NCBI RefSeq assembly: GCF_031882575.1
Contig: NZ_CP134772.1
Location: forward strand, 4,830,501-4,894,500
Source: Pseudomonas sp. VD-NE ins
Lineage (GTDB): Bacteria > Pseudomonadota > Gammaproteobacteria > Pseudomonadales > Pseudomonadaceae
Direction: 5' to 3'
Length of the DNA: 64,000 bases
Shown here one piece after another: positions 27,478-37,900 of this stretch (positions are counted from its first letter, which is position 1; the number at the start of each line of letters is the position of its first letter). Below the pieces are notes generated by a model. It was not told where the DNA came from and made no database searches. It worked only from the letters and a program-made list of their open reading frames with translations. The translations under genes were made by a program, and so were the position numbers.

Positions 27478-30400
27478 ATGAAAAGAATGCTGATTAACGC
27501 AACTCAACCCGAAGAGTTGCGTGTTGCACTGGTAGATGGCCAACGCCTCTACGACCTGGACATCGAATCCGGTGCACGCGAGCAGAAGAAGGCCAACATC
27601 TATAAAGGCCGTATCACTCGCATCGAACCAAGCCTTGAGGCTGCCTTTGTCGATTTCGGCTCTGAGCGCCACGGCTTCCTGCCCCTCAAAGAAATCTCCC
27701 GCGAATACTTCAAGAAAGCCCCTGAAGGCCGCGTCAACATCAAGGACGTCCTGAGCGAAGGCCAGGAAGTCATCGTTCAGGTCGAAAAAGAAGAACGTGG
27801 CAACAAGGGCGCAGCCCTGACCACCTTCATCAGCCTGGCCGGTCGTTACCTCGTGCTGATGCCGAACAACCCGCGTGCCGGCGGTATTTCCCGTCGCATC
27901 GAAGGCGAAGAGCGCAACGAGCTGCGTGAAGCGCTGAACGGCCTGGTTGCACCGGCCGACATGGGTCTGATCGTGCGCACTGCCGGCCTTGGCCGCAGCA
28001 GCGAAGAAATGCAGTGGGACCTCGACTACCTGCTGCAACTGTGGACTGCTATTAAAGAAGCCTCGCTGGATCGCTCCGCGCCATTCCTGATCTACCAGGA
28101 AAGCAACGTGATCATCCGCGCCATCCGCGATTACCTGCGCCAGGACATCGGCGAAGTGCTGATCGACAGCGTTGAAGCCCAGGACGAAGCCCTGACCTTC
28201 ATCCGTCAGGTGATGCCGCAGTACGCCAGCAAGATCAAGCTTTACGAAGACAGCGTTCCGCTGTTCAACCGTTTCCAGATCGAAAGCCAGATCGAGACCG
28301 CTTTCCAGCGCGTCGTTGAACTGCCTTCCGGCGGCTCCATCGTTATCGATCCGACCGAAGCCCTGGTGTCCATCGACATCAACTCGGCGCGCGCCACCAA
28401 AGGCAGCGACATCGAAGAAACCGCCCTGCAGACCAATCTTGAAGCCGCCGAAGAAATCGCCCGTCAGTTGCGCCTGCGCGACATCGGCGGCCTGATCGTC
28501 ATCGACTTCATCGACATGACCCCAGCCAAGAACCAGCGCGCCGTGGAAGAGAAAGTCCGCGAATGCCTGGAAGCCGACCGCGCTCGCGTGCAGATCGGCC
28601 GCATCTCGCGCTTCGGTCTGCTGGAAATGTCCCGTCAGCGCCTGCGTCCATCGCTGGGCGAAAGCAGCGGCATCGTCTGCCCGCGTTGCAACGGCACCGG
28701 CATCATCCGTGACGTTGAATCGCTGTCGCTGGCGATCCTGCGCCTGATCGAAGAAGAAGCCCTGAAAGACCGCACTGCCGAAGTGCGCGCTCAGGTGCCG
28801 ATTCCGGTCGCTGCGTTCCTGCTCAACGAAAAACGCAACTCGATCACCAAGATCGAACTGCGCACCCGTGCTCGCATCGTCATTCTGCCGAACGATCACC
28901 TTGAAACGCCGCACTTCGAAGTTCAGCGTCTGCGTGACGACAGCCCGGAAGCCGCGACCAACCAGTCCAGCTACGAAATCGCTGCTGCCGCTGCCGAAGT
29001 CGAAGAAGTCCAGCCAGCCGCTGCGACCCGCACCCTGGTTCGCCAGGAAGCAGCCGTTAAAACTGCACCGGCCCGTGCCAACGCTCCGGTTCCGACCGAA
29101 GCCGCCGCACCTGTCGCCGCTGCACCAGCTCCGGTTGCCGCGCCAGAGCCAAGCCTGTTCAAAGGCCTGGTGAAATCGCTGGTCAGCCTGTTCGCCACCA
29201 AAGAAGAGCCAGCCGCTCCGGCTGTGGTTGAAAAACCTGCCAGCGAACGTCCGGCCCGTAACGAAGAACGTCGCAACGGTCGCCAGCAGAGCCGCAACCG
29301 TAACGGTCGTCGCGATGAAGAGCGCAAGCCGCGCGAAGAACGTGCTCCACGTGAAGAACGTGCCCCACGCGAGCCGCGTGAAGAGCGCGCGCCACGCGAA
29401 GCCCGTGAAGTCCGCGAACCGCGTGAAGCCCGCACCGAAACGCCGGTAGCCCGCGAAGAGCGCGCACCTCGTGCTCCGCGTGAAGAGCGTGCACCACGTG
29501 CTCCGCGCGAAGATCGCAAGCCACGTGGCGAACGTGAAGAGCGCGTGCGTGAACTGCGTGAGCCGCTGGACGCCGTTCCGGCAGTTGCTGCAGCCGCAGC
29601 CGTAACCGCTGAAGAGCGTCCAGCCCGTCAGCCACGTGAAGAGCGCGCACCGCGTCCACCGCGTGAAGAGCGTCAACCGCGTGCCGAACAGGCTGCTGCT
29701 GCCGTCGCTGAAGAAGAAGTGAACAGCAACGAAGAGCAACTGCCGGAAGACGGTTCGGAGAATGCCGAAGGCGATCGTCCACGTCGTCGTTCGCGCGGTC
29801 AGCGTCGTCGCAGCAACCGTCGTGAGCGTCAGCGTGATGCCAACGGCAACGTGATCGAAGGTTCGGAAGAGTCCGAGTCCGGCGAAAACGCTGAAGAGCC
29901 AAGCACTGCCGATCTGGCTGCTGGTCTGGCTGTCACCGCCGCCGTTGCCAGCACCGTGATCAGCGCTCCGGCCGAAGCCCAAGCTCACGAGCAAGCCGAA
30001 CGCGCCACCGCTGCTGTTCAGGAAACCGCTGCAGTGGAAGCGCCGGCTGTTGAAGCGACCACTCCGGTAGAAGTGGTTGCTGCTCCGGAAGTCGAAGTGG
30101 CTCCGGTTCAGGAAACCCTGCCGCAGGTCGAGCCAGCGCCATTTGTGGCTGCCGAGCCGGCGGTTGAAACCGTCGCTGAAACCGTGACCGAAACCGTGCG
30201 TGAAGTTCGTGAAGAGCAGACCGCTTTCAACTGGATCGCCGAGCCGGCTGTTGTTGAAACACCAGCGCCAGTGGTTGAAGCACCGGTTGTTGAAAAGCCA
30301 GTGTTCGAAGCGCCTGTGGTTGAAGCTCCCGTGGTTGAAGAGACCAAAGTAGCCGAGCCAGTGGTCGTTGCTCAACCAGCCCCGGCTGTCGAAGCACCTG

Positions 30401-30714
30401 TCGTTGCCGAAGCGCCAGCCCCGGTGGTTGAAGCGCCAGCTCCAGTCAGCGCCCTGACGCCAAGCGGCCGCGCGCCAAACGACCCACGTGAAGTGCGTCG
30501 TCGCAAGCGTGAAGAAGAGCGTCTGCAGAAGGAAGCCGAACTGGCTGCCGCTGCTGCTCCGGTAGCTGAAGTGGTTGAGGCAACTCCTGCCCCGGTCGCT
30601 GAAGAAGCGGTTGTCGAAGCGGTGATTGCTGAAGCACCACGCTCCGTTCAGGACGCGGTCGAGCAGCACCAAGAGGCTGAGGAAAAAGAACACGAGCCTA
30701 AACCACTCGTGTAA
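27478..30714 (+). CDS. rne: Ribonuclease E
   Basis: This 1078-residue endonuclease is the core of the RNA degradosome. The N-terminal half (about residues 1-520) holds the S1 domain, 5' sensor, DNase I-like catalytic domain and zinc link C401-x2-C404 (CPRCNGTG). From about residue 520 the sequence is low-complexity: an Arg/Glu/Pro-rich block of REERAP-type repeats (about 615-690 and 715-745) that probably binds RNA, then an acidic Ala/Val/Pro/Glu block and a short conserved C-terminus. A membrane-anchoring segment, [14 protein letters not shown], is at about 560-573. I chose the ATG at 27478 ([10 protein letters not shown]). Confidence 0.95.
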   Translation: MKRMLINATQPEELRVALVDGQRLYDLDIESGAREQKKANIYKGRITRIEPSLEAAFVDFGSERHGFLPLKEISREYFKKAPEGRVNIKDVLSEGQEVIVQVEKEERGNKGAALTTFISLAGRYLVLMPNNPRAGGISRRIEGEERNELREALNGLVAPADMGLIVRTAGLGRSSEEMQWDLDYLLQLWTAIKEASLDRSAPFLIYQESNVIIRAIRDYLRQDIGEVLIDSVEAQDEALTFIRQVMPQYASKIKLYEDSVPLFNRFQIESQIETAFQRVVELPSGGSIVIDPTEALVSIDINSARATKGSDIEETALQTNLEAAEEIARQLRLRDIGGLIVIDFIDMTPAKNQRAVEEKVRECLEADRARVQIGRISRFGLLEMSRQRLRPSLGESSGIVCPRCNGTGIIRDVESLSLAILRLIEEEALKDRTAEVRAQVPIPVAAFLLNEKRNSITKIELRTRARIVILPNDHLETPHFEVQRLRDDSPEAATNQSSYEIAAAAAEVEEVQPAAATRTLVRQEAAVKTAPARANAPVPTEAAAPVAAAPAPVAAPEPSLFKGLVKSLVSLFATKEEPAAPAVVEKPASERPARNEERRNGRQQSRNRNGRRDEERKPREERAPREERAPREPREERAPREAREVREPREARTETPVAREERAPRAPREERAPRAPREDRKPRGEREERVRELREPLDAVPAVAAAAAVTAEERPARQPREERAPRPPREERQPRAEQAAAAVAEEEVNSNEEQLPEDGSENAEGDRPRRRSRGQRRRSNRRERQRDANGNVIEGSEESESGENAEEPSTADLAAGLAVTAAVASTVISAPAEAQAHEQAERATAAVQETAAVEAPAVEATTPVEVVAAPEVEVAPVQETLPQVEPAPFVAAEPAVETVAETVTETVREVREEQTAFNWIAEPAVVETPAPVVEAPVVEKPVFEAPVVEAPVVEETKVAEPVVVAQPAPAVEAPVVAEAPAPVVEAPAPVSALTPSGRAPNDPREVRRRKREEERLQKEAELAAAAAPVAEVVEATPAPVAEEAVVEAVIAEAPRSVQDAVEQHQEAEEKEHEPKPLV

Positions 30715-30730
30715 TTCCCAAAGCCGTTAA

Positions 30731-30767
30731 AAAGCCCCGCCCGGTGAAAACCTGGCGGGGCTTTTTT
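30731..30767 (+). terminator. Rho-independent terminator of rne
   Basis: AAGCCCCGCC and GGCGGGGCTT form a strong stem with a loop of about 12 bases, followed by TTTTTT, 17 bases after the rne stop. Confidence 0.93.
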
Positions 30768-30800
30768 ATGCCTCGATTTTTTGTGGTGGACTCTAGATCC

Positions 30801-30962
30801 CCCCCTCACCCCAGCCCTCTCCCCACGGGGCGAGGGGGAAAGGGAGCCGATCTCCGTGTGCGTCAAAGCCGGAGTTCGACTCGAAGTTTCAGGTTGGTGT
30901 ACCTCGAAAGAACACCTCGGTCAGTCCCCTCTCCCGCTGGGAGAGGGCTAGGGTGAGGGCTC
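30801..30962. repeat. Pair of CCCTCACCCCAGCCCTCTCC family repeats
   Basis: Inverted copies at about 30801-30848 and 30927-30962 flank roughly 80 unrelated bases between rne and mocA. They match the elements at 2817-2980. The right copy ends 20 bases before the mocA stop. Confidence 0.75.
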
Positions 30963-30981
30963 TAAGGAATTCACACAAACC

Positions 30982-31578
30982 TCAAGACGAAGTAAAAACC
31001 AAAGCCTCAGGCACATCGATATCCCACAGAACGCCTGGATCATCGACGGCGATCTCCACCACCCTGCCCTGCTTGAACAAAGGCCTGGCCCCACGATCAC
31101 CACTCAACGCCTGCAACCCCAAACCAAACGACCGCCCAAACCCCACCGGATGACCAAACTCGCCACCCTGCACCGGCACGCTCACCGCATCGTCAGCAAT
31201 CGCCGCAACCACCCGCTCAATACTCGACGGCAAGATAAACGGCATATCCCCCAGCACAATCAACCAGCCATCGGCATCCGGACAAGCCGCAACGCCGGCG
31301 GCAATGCTGTCACCCATTCCGGTCGAATCGATCGACACAACCTCACAGCCATAAGCCTGCGCCATGCGCATTGCCTGCGGCCGCGCCTCAGTCGTCACCA
31401 TGACGCGCTTATCAAGACCGGCCGGCAGATTCACCAACACCTGCTCGATCACCGAACGCACCGCGCCATCACGCCCGGTGCAGTCCGCCAGCAACTTGTC
31501 CTTGTCCGCACCCGCCACTTGGCGAAAGCGATTGCCCTCGCCCGCTGCCAGCACAATCACTGCAATGGATCGACTCAT
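30982..31578 (-). CDS. mocA: Molybdenum cofactor nucleotidyltransferase MocA-like
   Basis: This 198-residue nucleotidyltransferase probably adds CMP to molybdopterin to form the cytosine dinucleotide cofactor used by aldehyde-type hydroxylases. The glycosyltransferase-A-like fold has the NTP motif VLAAGEGNRFRQ at the N-terminus and the metal Asp in VLGDMPFI. Its ATG overlaps the xdhC stop by four bases. It is the last gene of the iorA-iorB-xdhC-mocA operon, so cofactor supply to IorB is the direct inference. Confidence 0.87.
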   Translation of the reverse strand: MSRSIAVIVLAAGEGNRFRQVAGADKDKLLADCTGRDGAVRSVIEQVLVNLPAGLDKRVMVTTEARPQAMRMAQAYGCEVVSIDSTGMGDSIAAGVAACPDADGWLIVLGDMPFILPSSIERVVAAIADDAVSVPVQGGEFGHPVGFGRSFGLGLQALSGDRGARPLFKQGRVVEIAVDDPGVLWDIDVPEALVFTSS

Positions 31579-32555
31579 GCGTCCTCCAGTGTTTTCTTCT
31601 GCTTCAACTCGACACCGTTCTTGATCGCGACGATCTCTGCCAGCAAGGACAAGGCAATTTCCGCCGGTGAATGACTGCCGATGTGCAGACCGATCGGCCC
31701 GTGCAGTCGATCGATCGCCTGTACCGACAAGCCTAGCTGAGCCAGATTCTCCCGACGTTTCTGACTGTTGACCCGAGAGCCGAGCGCACCAACATAGAAG
31801 GCTGGCGAATCCAGCGCCGTCAGCAACGCCATATCATCCAGACGCGGGTCGTGAGTCAGCGCGACAATCGCCGTGCGCTCATCGGTCTGGATACTCAGCA
31901 CCGCGTCATCCGGCATACCCGGGACGAAACGCCCGTGGTGCTCTTCCCAACCGTAGACAAACTCGGTACGCGGATCGCAGATCAGCACTTCGAAATCCAG
32001 CAGCCGTGCCATGTCCGCGACGTAGCGCGACAACTGGCCGGCACCGATCAACAGCAGCCGCCAACGCGGACCGTAGATCGCACGCAGGGTTTTACCGTCG
32101 AATTCCAGCGCATCGCTTTTGCTCGCCGGTGACAGAAGCACTTCGCCGGTTTCGATGTTCAATTCGCGAGCAACGATCTCGTGAGCCTCACAACGAGCCA
32201 GTAATTCGGCAACCCACGCAGGGTCGCCGACGCGCTCTTCAGTCAGGCGCAACGTACCGCCACAAGGCAAGCCAAACCGCGCCGCCTCCTCTCGCGTGAC
32301 GCCATAAGTGATCAACTGCACCGGCGGCCCATCGGTGGCGATGCGTCCGTCGTGCAGGCGGGCGATCAAGTCATCCTCGACGCACCCGCCCGACACCGAA
32401 CCGATCACCACGCCATCCTCACGCAACGCCAACATGGCGCCTGGAGCGCGGGGCGCGGTGCCCCAGGTCTGCACCACGCTGAACAGCACCACCCGCTGTC
32501 CGCCGCGGCGCCATTCAAGGACGCTGCGCAAGACGTTGAGGTCAACGCTGTCCAT
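31575..32555 (-). CDS. xdhC: XdhC family molybdenum enzyme maturation factor
   Basis: This 326-residue protein belongs to the XdhC/CoxI family, which binds the molybdenum cofactor, aids its sulfuration and inserts it into hydroxylases. The N-terminal part has VVQTWGTAPRAPGAMLAL and SGGCVEDDL; the C-terminal Rossmann-like domain has LLIGAGQLSRYVA and IGLHIGSHSPAEIA, as expected. Its ATG shares one base with the iorB stop, so it is coupled to the enzyme it serves. Confidence 0.92.
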   Translation of the reverse strand: MDSVDLNVLRSVLEWRRGGQRVVLFSVVQTWGTAPRAPGAMLALREDGVVIGSVSGGCVEDDLIARLHDGRIATDGPPVQLITYGVTREEAARFGLPCGGTLRLTEERVGDPAWVAELLARCEAHEIVARELNIETGEVLLSPASKSDALEFDGKTLRAIYGPRWRLLLIGAGQLSRYVADMARLLDFEVLICDPRTEFVYGWEEHHGRFVPGMPDDAVLSIQTDERTAIVALTHDPRLDDMALLTALDSPAFYVGALGSRVNSQKRRENLAQLGLSVQAIDRLHGPIGLHIGSHSPAEIALSLLAEIVAIKNGVELKQKKTLEDA

Positions 32556-34876
32556 TACGCCTCTGCCTTCTGCCAGCCCTGCAACTGATAACGCACCGGC
32601 AGATTGCGAATGCGCTTGCCGGTGGCGGCGAAGATCGCGTTACACAAGGCCGGAGCAATCGGTGGCACGCCCGGTTCGCCGACACCGCCCAACGGCACAT
32701 CGCCCGGCGGTGTAACCAAATGCACCGCGACTTCCTTCGGTGCCAGCGACATGCGCGCTACTTCATACATATGGAAGTTGTCCTGCTGAACCATGCCGTC
32801 CTTGAAGCTGATTTCCCCCAGCACGGCATTACCGAGGCCCATCACACAAGCGCCTTCGAACTGCGAGCGAATGCGCTCAGGGTTGATCTGCGGCCCGCAA
32901 TCCACGGCGATATCGGCCTTATGCACGATCAGCGTGCCGTCGTCTTTGACCTCGACTTCGATCACCGCCGCCACATAAGTGACGAAGCTGTAATGCACCG
33001 CCAACCCCAGACCACGGCCCTTGGGCAATTTTCGCCCCCAACCGGCGGCCTTCGCGGCAGTTTCCAGCACGGTGCGCATGCGCCCGGTATCGATCGGGTA
33101 ACGCTCGGGCGATTCGCCGTAGTTCCACTCTTCGCTCAGCGTGCGCGGGTCGATCTGCCGGTCAGGGCCGAGCAGTTTGACTTGGTACTTGAGCGGATCC
33201 TCGCCAGCCTTGTGCGCCAGTTCATCGACAAAGCTCTGAATCGCGAAACCATGGGGAATGTTCGACACCGAGCGATACCAGCCGACCCGCGTGTGCACGG
33301 TCGCTTCGGGGTTTTCCAGGCGCACGTTGGGAATCGCATAGGCCATGTTGGTGAAACCCATGCCCAGCTCGAATGCCGCTTCATGGTTCATGCCCGGCGC
33401 GAACAACGCAGTGATGCTCGGCGCCACGGTGCGATGCAACCAGCCGGAGGGCATGCCGTCCTTGCCCACGCCCGCCTTGAGGTATTCGGCGGACACAGTA
33501 TGGAAATACGAGTTGTGGATGTCATCTTCACGCGTCCACTGCACCCGCACGGCTTTGCCGGGGAATTCTTTGGCGAGGATCGCCGCTTCGACGACGAAAT
33601 CCGGCTTGGATTTGCGCCCAAAACCACCGCCGAGCAGCGTGACATTAAAGGTGACGTTGTCGAACGGCAAACCAAGGCGCTCGCCGATTCGTTCGCGGGT
33701 GACTTGTGGTGCCTGACTCGGTGCCCAGGCTTCGCAAACGCCGTCCTTGTAACGGGCGATGGCGACCATTGGCTCCATGGGGGCCTGGGCGAGATGCGGT
33801 AAATAGTAGGAAGCTTCGAGCGTACTCGCGGCGCCGTTCAGGGCCTTGTCGATATCGCCGGTGTTGCGCACCACTTTGCCGGGCTTGAGCGAGGCGGCTT
33901 CCAGCTCCTTGCGATAGGCGATCGAGTCGTAACTGGCGTTAGGGCCGTCATCCCATTCGATTTTCAACGCCTCGCGACCCTTGATCGCTGCCCAGGTATT
34001 GCTGGCGACGACTGCCACGCCACCCAACGGCTGAAACTCCGAAGGCAGCGGACGACTTTCGATCTGCAGCACTTTGAGCACGCCGGGGACTTTCAGCGCG
34101 GCGCTGTCATCCACCGATTTGACCTTGCCGCCGTACACCGCCGGACGGGCAATGGTGGCGTACAGCATGCCGTCGAAATGCACGTCCGCGCCGTATACCG
34201 CGCGACCGTTGACGATGTCGTCGCCATCGATGGCTTTGGTACCTTCCTTGCCGATGTAGCGGAATTCCGACGGCTGCTTGAGGCGCAGGCTGTCCCGTGC
34301 CGGCACCGCCAACGCACTCGCGGCAGCGGCCAGTTCGCCATAACCCAGCTCACGGCCGGACGATTTATGGATGACTTTGTGCAACTGCGCCTGGCATTCG
34401 CCGACCGGCACTTTCCACTGCGCAGCGGCGGCTTGTTCAAGCATGGTCCGCGCCGCCGCACCGCAACGCCGCATCGGCTCATACCAATGGCGCATGCTGC
34501 GCGAACCGTCGGTGTCCTGGTTACCGAAACGCACTTCATCGCCCGGCGCCTGTTGCACTTTGACGTGGGCCCAATCGGCCTCCAGCTCATCGGCGACGAC
34601 CATGGTCAGACTGGTGCGCACGCCCTGGCCCATCTCGGAGCGGTTGCACACCACGGTCACCGTGCCATCAGCGGCGATGCTGACGTAGACCTTCGGATCA
34701 TCGATCCAGCCGTTAGGCATGCCATCGGCGCCGAATTGCTTAGGTTTGTCTTCAGCCAACGCATCCTGCCAACCCCAACTGGCGGCCAGTACCAGCGCAC
34801 CGGTGGCGCCGACGCCTTTGAGGAAACCGCGACGGCTGAGATTGCTCAGGGCGAAATCATTCGGAAGGCGACTCAT
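32555..34876 (-). CDS. iorB: Molybdenum hydroxylase large subunit, isoquinoline 1-oxidoreductase type
   Basis: This 773-residue catalytic subunit of an IorAB-type hydroxylase binds the Mo-pterin cofactor and oxidises aldehydes or N-heterocycles. A twin-arginine signal (SRRGFLKG, residues 14-21, then a hydrophobic core) indicates export folded and with cofactor. The catalytic Glu is in the C-terminal [10 protein letters not shown]. Length and the internal repeat of the MoCoBD domain match IorB rather than xanthine dehydrogenase. AAGGAGG precedes the ATG at 34876; the open frame continues about 100 codons across iorA without similarity. The substrate is unknown. Confidence 0.9.
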   Translation of the reverse strand: MSRLPNDFALSNLSRRGFLKGVGATGALVLAASWGWQDALAEDKPKQFGADGMPNGWIDDPKVYVSIAADGTVTVVCNRSEMGQGVRTSLTMVVADELEADWAHVKVQQAPGDEVRFGNQDTDGSRSMRHWYEPMRRCGAAARTMLEQAAAAQWKVPVGECQAQLHKVIHKSSGRELGYGELAAAASALAVPARDSLRLKQPSEFRYIGKEGTKAIDGDDIVNGRAVYGADVHFDGMLYATIARPAVYGGKVKSVDDSAALKVPGVLKVLQIESRPLPSEFQPLGGVAVVASNTWAAIKGREALKIEWDDGPNASYDSIAYRKELEAASLKPGKVVRNTGDIDKALNGAASTLEASYYLPHLAQAPMEPMVAIARYKDGVCEAWAPSQAPQVTRERIGERLGLPFDNVTFNVTLLGGGFGRKSKPDFVVEAAILAKEFPGKAVRVQWTREDDIHNSYFHTVSAEYLKAGVGKDGMPSGWLHRTVAPSITALFAPGMNHEAAFELGMGFTNMAYAIPNVRLENPEATVHTRVGWYRSVSNIPHGFAIQSFVDELAHKAGEDPLKYQVKLLGPDRQIDPRTLSEEWNYGESPERYPIDTGRMRTVLETAAKAAGWGRKLPKGRGLGLAVHYSFVTYVAAVIEVEVKDDGTLIVHKADIAVDCGPQINPERIRSQFEGACVMGLGNAVLGEISFKDGMVQQDNFHMYEVARMSLAPKEVAVHLVTPPGDVPLGGVGEPGVPPIAPALCNAIFAATGKRIRNLPVRYQLQGWQKAEA

Positions 34877-35343
34877 GCCTTGGCCTCCTTCAAGTGAGTG
34901 GAAGCCTGACGAATAGCGATTTTGATTCGGTTGTAGGTGCCGCAGCGACAAATGTTGCCGACCATGGCTTCTTCGATTTGCTCGTCGCTCGGATTCGGGT
35001 TGGTCTTGAGCAACGCGGTGGCCGACATGATCTGCCCGCCCTGACAGAACCCGCATTGCGCTACAGCACTGTCCAGCCAGGCTTGCTGGACCACCTGACC
35101 CACCGGGTCGGCGTGCAGGTTGTCGATGGTGGTGACGTTCTGGCCAACCACCGAACCGATCGGCGTGATGCAACTGCGCGCCGGCAAACCGTCAATGTGA
35201 ATGGTGCAGGCGCCGCACAGGCCCATGCCGCAACCGAATTTAGTGCCGTTGTAACCGGCGACATCACGAATCGCCCACAACAGCGGCATGTCTTCAGTGA
35301 CATCGAGGGGATGGTCTTGACCGTTGAGTTTCAGGGTAATCAT
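34873..35343 (-). CDS. iorA: Molybdenum hydroxylase 2Fe-2S subunit, IorA type
   Basis: This 156-residue small subunit passes electrons from the molybdenum site. The plant-type cluster cysteines are in GCGMGLCGACTIHIDG plus the Cys in ARSCITP; the second cluster uses CGFCQGG and CRCGTY. No signal peptide is present, so it is probably exported with IorB through the Tat system. It overlaps iorB by four bases. I preferred the ATG at 35343 to an in-frame GTG two codons upstream; the ribosome site is weak. Confidence 0.92.
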   Translation of the reverse strand: MITLKLNGQDHPLDVTEDMPLLWAIRDVAGYNGTKFGCGMGLCGACTIHIDGLPARSCITPIGSVVGQNVTTIDNLHADPVGQVVQQAWLDSAVAQCGFCQGGQIMSATALLKTNPNPSDEQIEEAMVGNICRCGTYNRIKIAIRQASTHLKEAKA

Positions 35344-35499
35344 GGGCACGCCCGCATATTTTTAGTGGTTATGGGGTCGAGCAATCTGCCGCCGTTGAAT
35401 CGGCGGTGGTTCACGCAGATCGACTCAGGCTAATCAGGCTCTCTTGTGCCGACGCGAAGGTCTGCACCGGGCCTTTGGTGGAGCAAATGACGGTTATCG

Positions 35500-35511
35500 T
35501 TAGCTCGCTAA
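35500..35511. promoter_or_regulatory. Palindromic operator candidate upstream of iorA
   Basis: TTAGCTCGCTAA is a perfect 12-base palindrome, 157 bases upstream of iorA. It is flanked by GTTA/TAAC words that extend the symmetry imperfectly. It could be the operator of a TetR- or LysR-type regulator of the hydroxylase operon, but no regulator gene is adjacent. Confidence 0.4.
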
Positions 35512-35530
35512 GTTAACCCAACATTAACGA

Positions 35531-35556
35531 AAAAGCCCTGCTGAGACAGGGCTTTT
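35531..35556. terminator. Bidirectional terminator upstream of iorA
   Basis: AAAAGCCCTG and CAGGGCTTTT pair perfectly around a 6-base loop with A/T flanks on both sides. It would end leftward transcription from murB before iorA. Confidence 0.85.
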
Positions 35557-35655
35557 CAATTACGAGCTTTTAGCTACAAGCTGCAAGTAAAAGCAGTAGC
35601 TGGCTCACGCTCAAGATTGTAGCTTGCCGCTAGAAGTTTGAAGCTCGCCGCTGCT

Positions 35656-36675
35656 TCAATACCGATTGGGCTCCATTTCCAGCTCGACATTGAAACGTTC
35701 GGCAATGTCTTTCTGGATGCGTTGCGCCAGATCGAGCAGTTGCAGCCCGGTTGCCGCGCCGTAGTTGACCAGCACCAGCGCCTGCAATTTATGTACGCCG
35801 GCATCGGCCTCGCGGAAGCCTTTCCAGCCGGCACGCTCGATCAGCCAACCCGCCGCCAGTTTCATCTGCCCGTCCGGTTGCGCATAGGCCACCACATCCG
35901 GGTGCTGTTCTTTGATCTGCGCGACGATGGCCGCCGACACCAGCGGATTTTTGAAGAAGCTGCCGGCATTGCCAAGCACCGCAGGGTCCGGCAGTTTTTC
36001 ACTGCGGATGCTGCAAATCGCGCGACTGACATCGGTCGGCGTCGGCTGCTCGATGCCCTGCTCGGTCAGGCGCTGACGCACCGGGCCGTATTCCAGATGC
36101 AGATGCGCGACGCGGTCGAGGGTAAAACGCACGCGCAGAATCAACCAACGCCCAGGCTGCTGCTTGAACAGGCTGTCGCGGTAGGCGAAGTTGCATTCAT
36201 CGAGTGTGAAGTCGCGCAGCTCACCAGTCTGGCAATCCAGCGCGGTGAGCCCGGCAAATACATCCTTGATCTCGACACCGTAGGCACCGATGTTCTGCAT
36301 TGGCGCAGCGCCTACGGTGCCGGGAATCAGGCTGAGGTTTTCCAGTCCGGAAAAACCCAGCGCCAGCGTGTGCTGAACAAACGGATGCCAAGGCTCGCCG
36401 GCTTCAGCTTCGATCACCACACGGTCGCCGTCATCGCTGATCACGCGGATGCCACGGGTGGCCATGCGCAGCACCAACGCCGCAATGTCGGCAGTCAACA
36501 GCAAATTGCTGCCACCACCGATCACCAGCAACGGCACGTCGTGCGCGGAGGCATACGCCAGCGCTTCACGGACATCGGCATCGCTGTGGGCTTCGGCGAA
36601 CAGTTGCGCGCGCACATCTACGCCAAAACTGTTGAACGGTTTCAGGGAAACCTGCGGTTGCACCTGCAAACTCAT
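35656..36675 (-). CDS. murB: UDP-N-acetylenolpyruvoylglucosamine reductase MurB
   Basis: This 339-residue FAD enzyme reduces the enolpyruvyl group to form UDP-N-acetylmuramic acid. FAD-binding blocks LLVIGGGSNLLLT and GTVGAAPMQNIGAYG are clear, as are the YRDSLFK region and the catalytic Ser in AGSFFKNP. It is the long type I form, as in E. coli. It overlaps the phosphatase gene by four bases. Confidence 0.95.
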   Translation of the reverse strand: MSLQVQPQVSLKPFNSFGVDVRAQLFAEAHSDADVREALAYASAHDVPLLVIGGGSNLLLTADIAALVLRMATRGIRVISDDGDRVVIEAEAGEPWHPFVQHTLALGFSGLENLSLIPGTVGAAPMQNIGAYGVEIKDVFAGLTALDCQTGELRDFTLDECNFAYRDSLFKQQPGRWLILRVRFTLDRVAHLHLEYGPVRQRLTEQGIEQPTPTDVSRAICSIRSEKLPDPAVLGNAGSFFKNPLVSAAIVAQIKEQHPDVVAYAQPDGQMKLAAGWLIERAGWKGFREADAGVHKLQALVLVNYGAATGLQLLDLAQRIQKDIAERFNVELEMEPNRY

Positions 36676-37136
36676 AACCGGCCCTTCACTTCGATCAACA
36701 ATTTTTCACAAGCGGCTTCGATCAGATCCAGCACCTGCTCGAAACCCTGATCGCCGTCGTAATACGGATCCGGCACTTCATCAACCACCCCGGCATAACG
36801 ACGCAGAAACAGATCCAGCTCGGCTTTGCCGGTGGACGGCTGCAATGCCTTGAGATTGCGCAGGTTGCTGTTGTCCATGGCCAGAATCAGGTCATAACTG
36901 GCGAAGTCGGCGCGGCTGACCTGCTGCGCGCGTTGCGCCGACAGGTCATAACCGCGCACCTTGGCGGCGGCCTGACTGCGCTTGTCCGGCGGATTGCCGA
37001 CGTGCCAGTCACCGGTGCCGGCGGAAGCCACTTCGACCTGATCCGCCAGCCCCGCTTCACGCAGTTTGTGGCGCAATACGCCTTCGGCCGTGGGCGAACG
37101 GCAAATGTTGCCCAAGCACACAAACAAAACGCGCAT
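36672..37136 (-). CDS. Low-molecular-weight protein tyrosine phosphatase
   Basis: This 154-residue phosphatase has the CX5R(S/T) loop at C7 (CLGNICRS) and the general-acid Asp in VPDPYYDG. Such proteins dephosphorylate tyrosine residues of bacterial kinases or other proteins. Its position in the murB-ptp-kdsB-ycaR-lpxK order is conserved in Pseudomonas. It overlaps murB by four bases and kdsB by one. Confidence 0.93.
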   Translation of the reverse strand: MRVLFVCLGNICRSPTAEGVLRHKLREAGLADQVEVASAGTGDWHVGNPPDKRSQAAAKVRGYDLSAQRAQQVSRADFASYDLILAMDNSNLRNLKALQPSTGKAELDLFLRRYAGVVDEVPDPYYDGDQGFEQVLDLIEAACEKLLIEVKGRL

Positions 37137-37900
37137 CAGGCCCCCAGCAGGCGACGAACGCGCTCAAGGTCTTCGGCAGTGTCGACGCCCGTTGGCGGTG
37201 CGATCAGCGCATCGGCGACATGAATCCGCACGCCGTGCCACAGGGCACGCAGTTGCTCGAGGGATTCAGTGTTTTCCAGCCAGCACGGGCCCCAGCTCAC
37301 GAAGTCATGGAGGAAACCGGCGCGGTAGGCATAAATGCCGATGTGACGACGGTACGGCACGCCTTCGGGCAATTGCTCGCGGCTTTTGGCAAAGGCATCA
37401 CGCGCCCAAGGCAAAGTGGCACGGCTGAAGGTCAGCGCCAGACCGTTGAGGTCGCTGACGACCTTGACCACGTTCGGATTGAACAGGGTATCTACGTCTT
37501 CGATCGGCTCCGCCAGAGTGGCCATGCGCGCTTCGGTGTGGGCAGCCAGATTGGCGGCGACCTGATCGATCACGCTCGGCGGAATCAGCGGCTCGTCGCC
37601 CTGCACGTTGACCACGATCGCGTCGGGCTCAAGGCCCAGTTTTGCTGCGACTTCAGCCAGACGGTCAGTACCGGAATTGTGGTCTTCACGGGTCAGCACG
37701 ACTTCGGCGCCAAAGGCCTGGCAGGCCTCGACGATGCGCGCATCGTCCGTCGCGACGACCACACGGCTGGCGCTGCTTTTGCTCGCCTGTTCCCAGACGT
37801 GCTGGATCATCGGCTTGCCGGCGATATCCAGCAGCGGTTTGCCCGGCAAACGGGTCGAGGCGAAACGCGACGGGATGACAACGGTGAAGGCGGTGGTCAT
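37136..37900 (-). CDS. kdsB: 3-deoxy-manno-octulosonate cytidylyltransferase KdsB
   Basis: This 254-residue enzyme activates Kdo as CMP-Kdo for LPS core synthesis. The N-terminal [17 protein letters not shown] and the [12 protein letters not shown] motif with the metal Asp are typical. The ATG overlaps the ycaR stop by four bases. Confidence 0.95.
   Translation of the reverse strand: MTTAFTVVIPSRFASTRLPGKPLLDIAGKPMIQHVWEQASKSSASRVVVATDDARIVEACQAFGAEVVLTREDHNSGTDRLAEVAAKLGLEPDAIVVNVQGDEPLIPPSVIDQVAANLAAHTEARMATLAEPIEDVDTLFNPNVVKVVSDLNGLALTFSRATLPWARDAFAKSREQLPEGVPYRRHIGIYAYRAGFLHDFVSWGPCWLENTESLEQLRALWHGVRIHVADALIAPPTGVDTAEDLERVRRLLGA

Larger units (their letters stand above)
35344..35655. 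other. Intergenic region between iorA and murB
   Basis: About 310 bases hold the presumed iorA promoter, a short palindrome at 35500-35511, a bidirectional terminator at 35531-35556, and from 35562 to the murB stop a degenerate inverted repeat built from AGCTTGAAGCTCG-like words (GAGCTTTTAGCTACAAGC facing TTGTAGCTTGCCGCTAGAAG). No gene is visible. Confidence 0.6.

Noticed and set aside
27142..30693. A 1183-codon open frame on the minus strand, antisense to rne
   Set aside because: It is a by-product of the repetitive GAA/GCx-rich rne codons read backwards; it gives Phe/Gly/Arg-rich low-complexity sequence without any known domain, and rne is certain.
30731..30767. Stem-loop after rne considered as a REP element
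   Set aside because: It has the 10-bp GC stem and T-run of an ordinary terminator.
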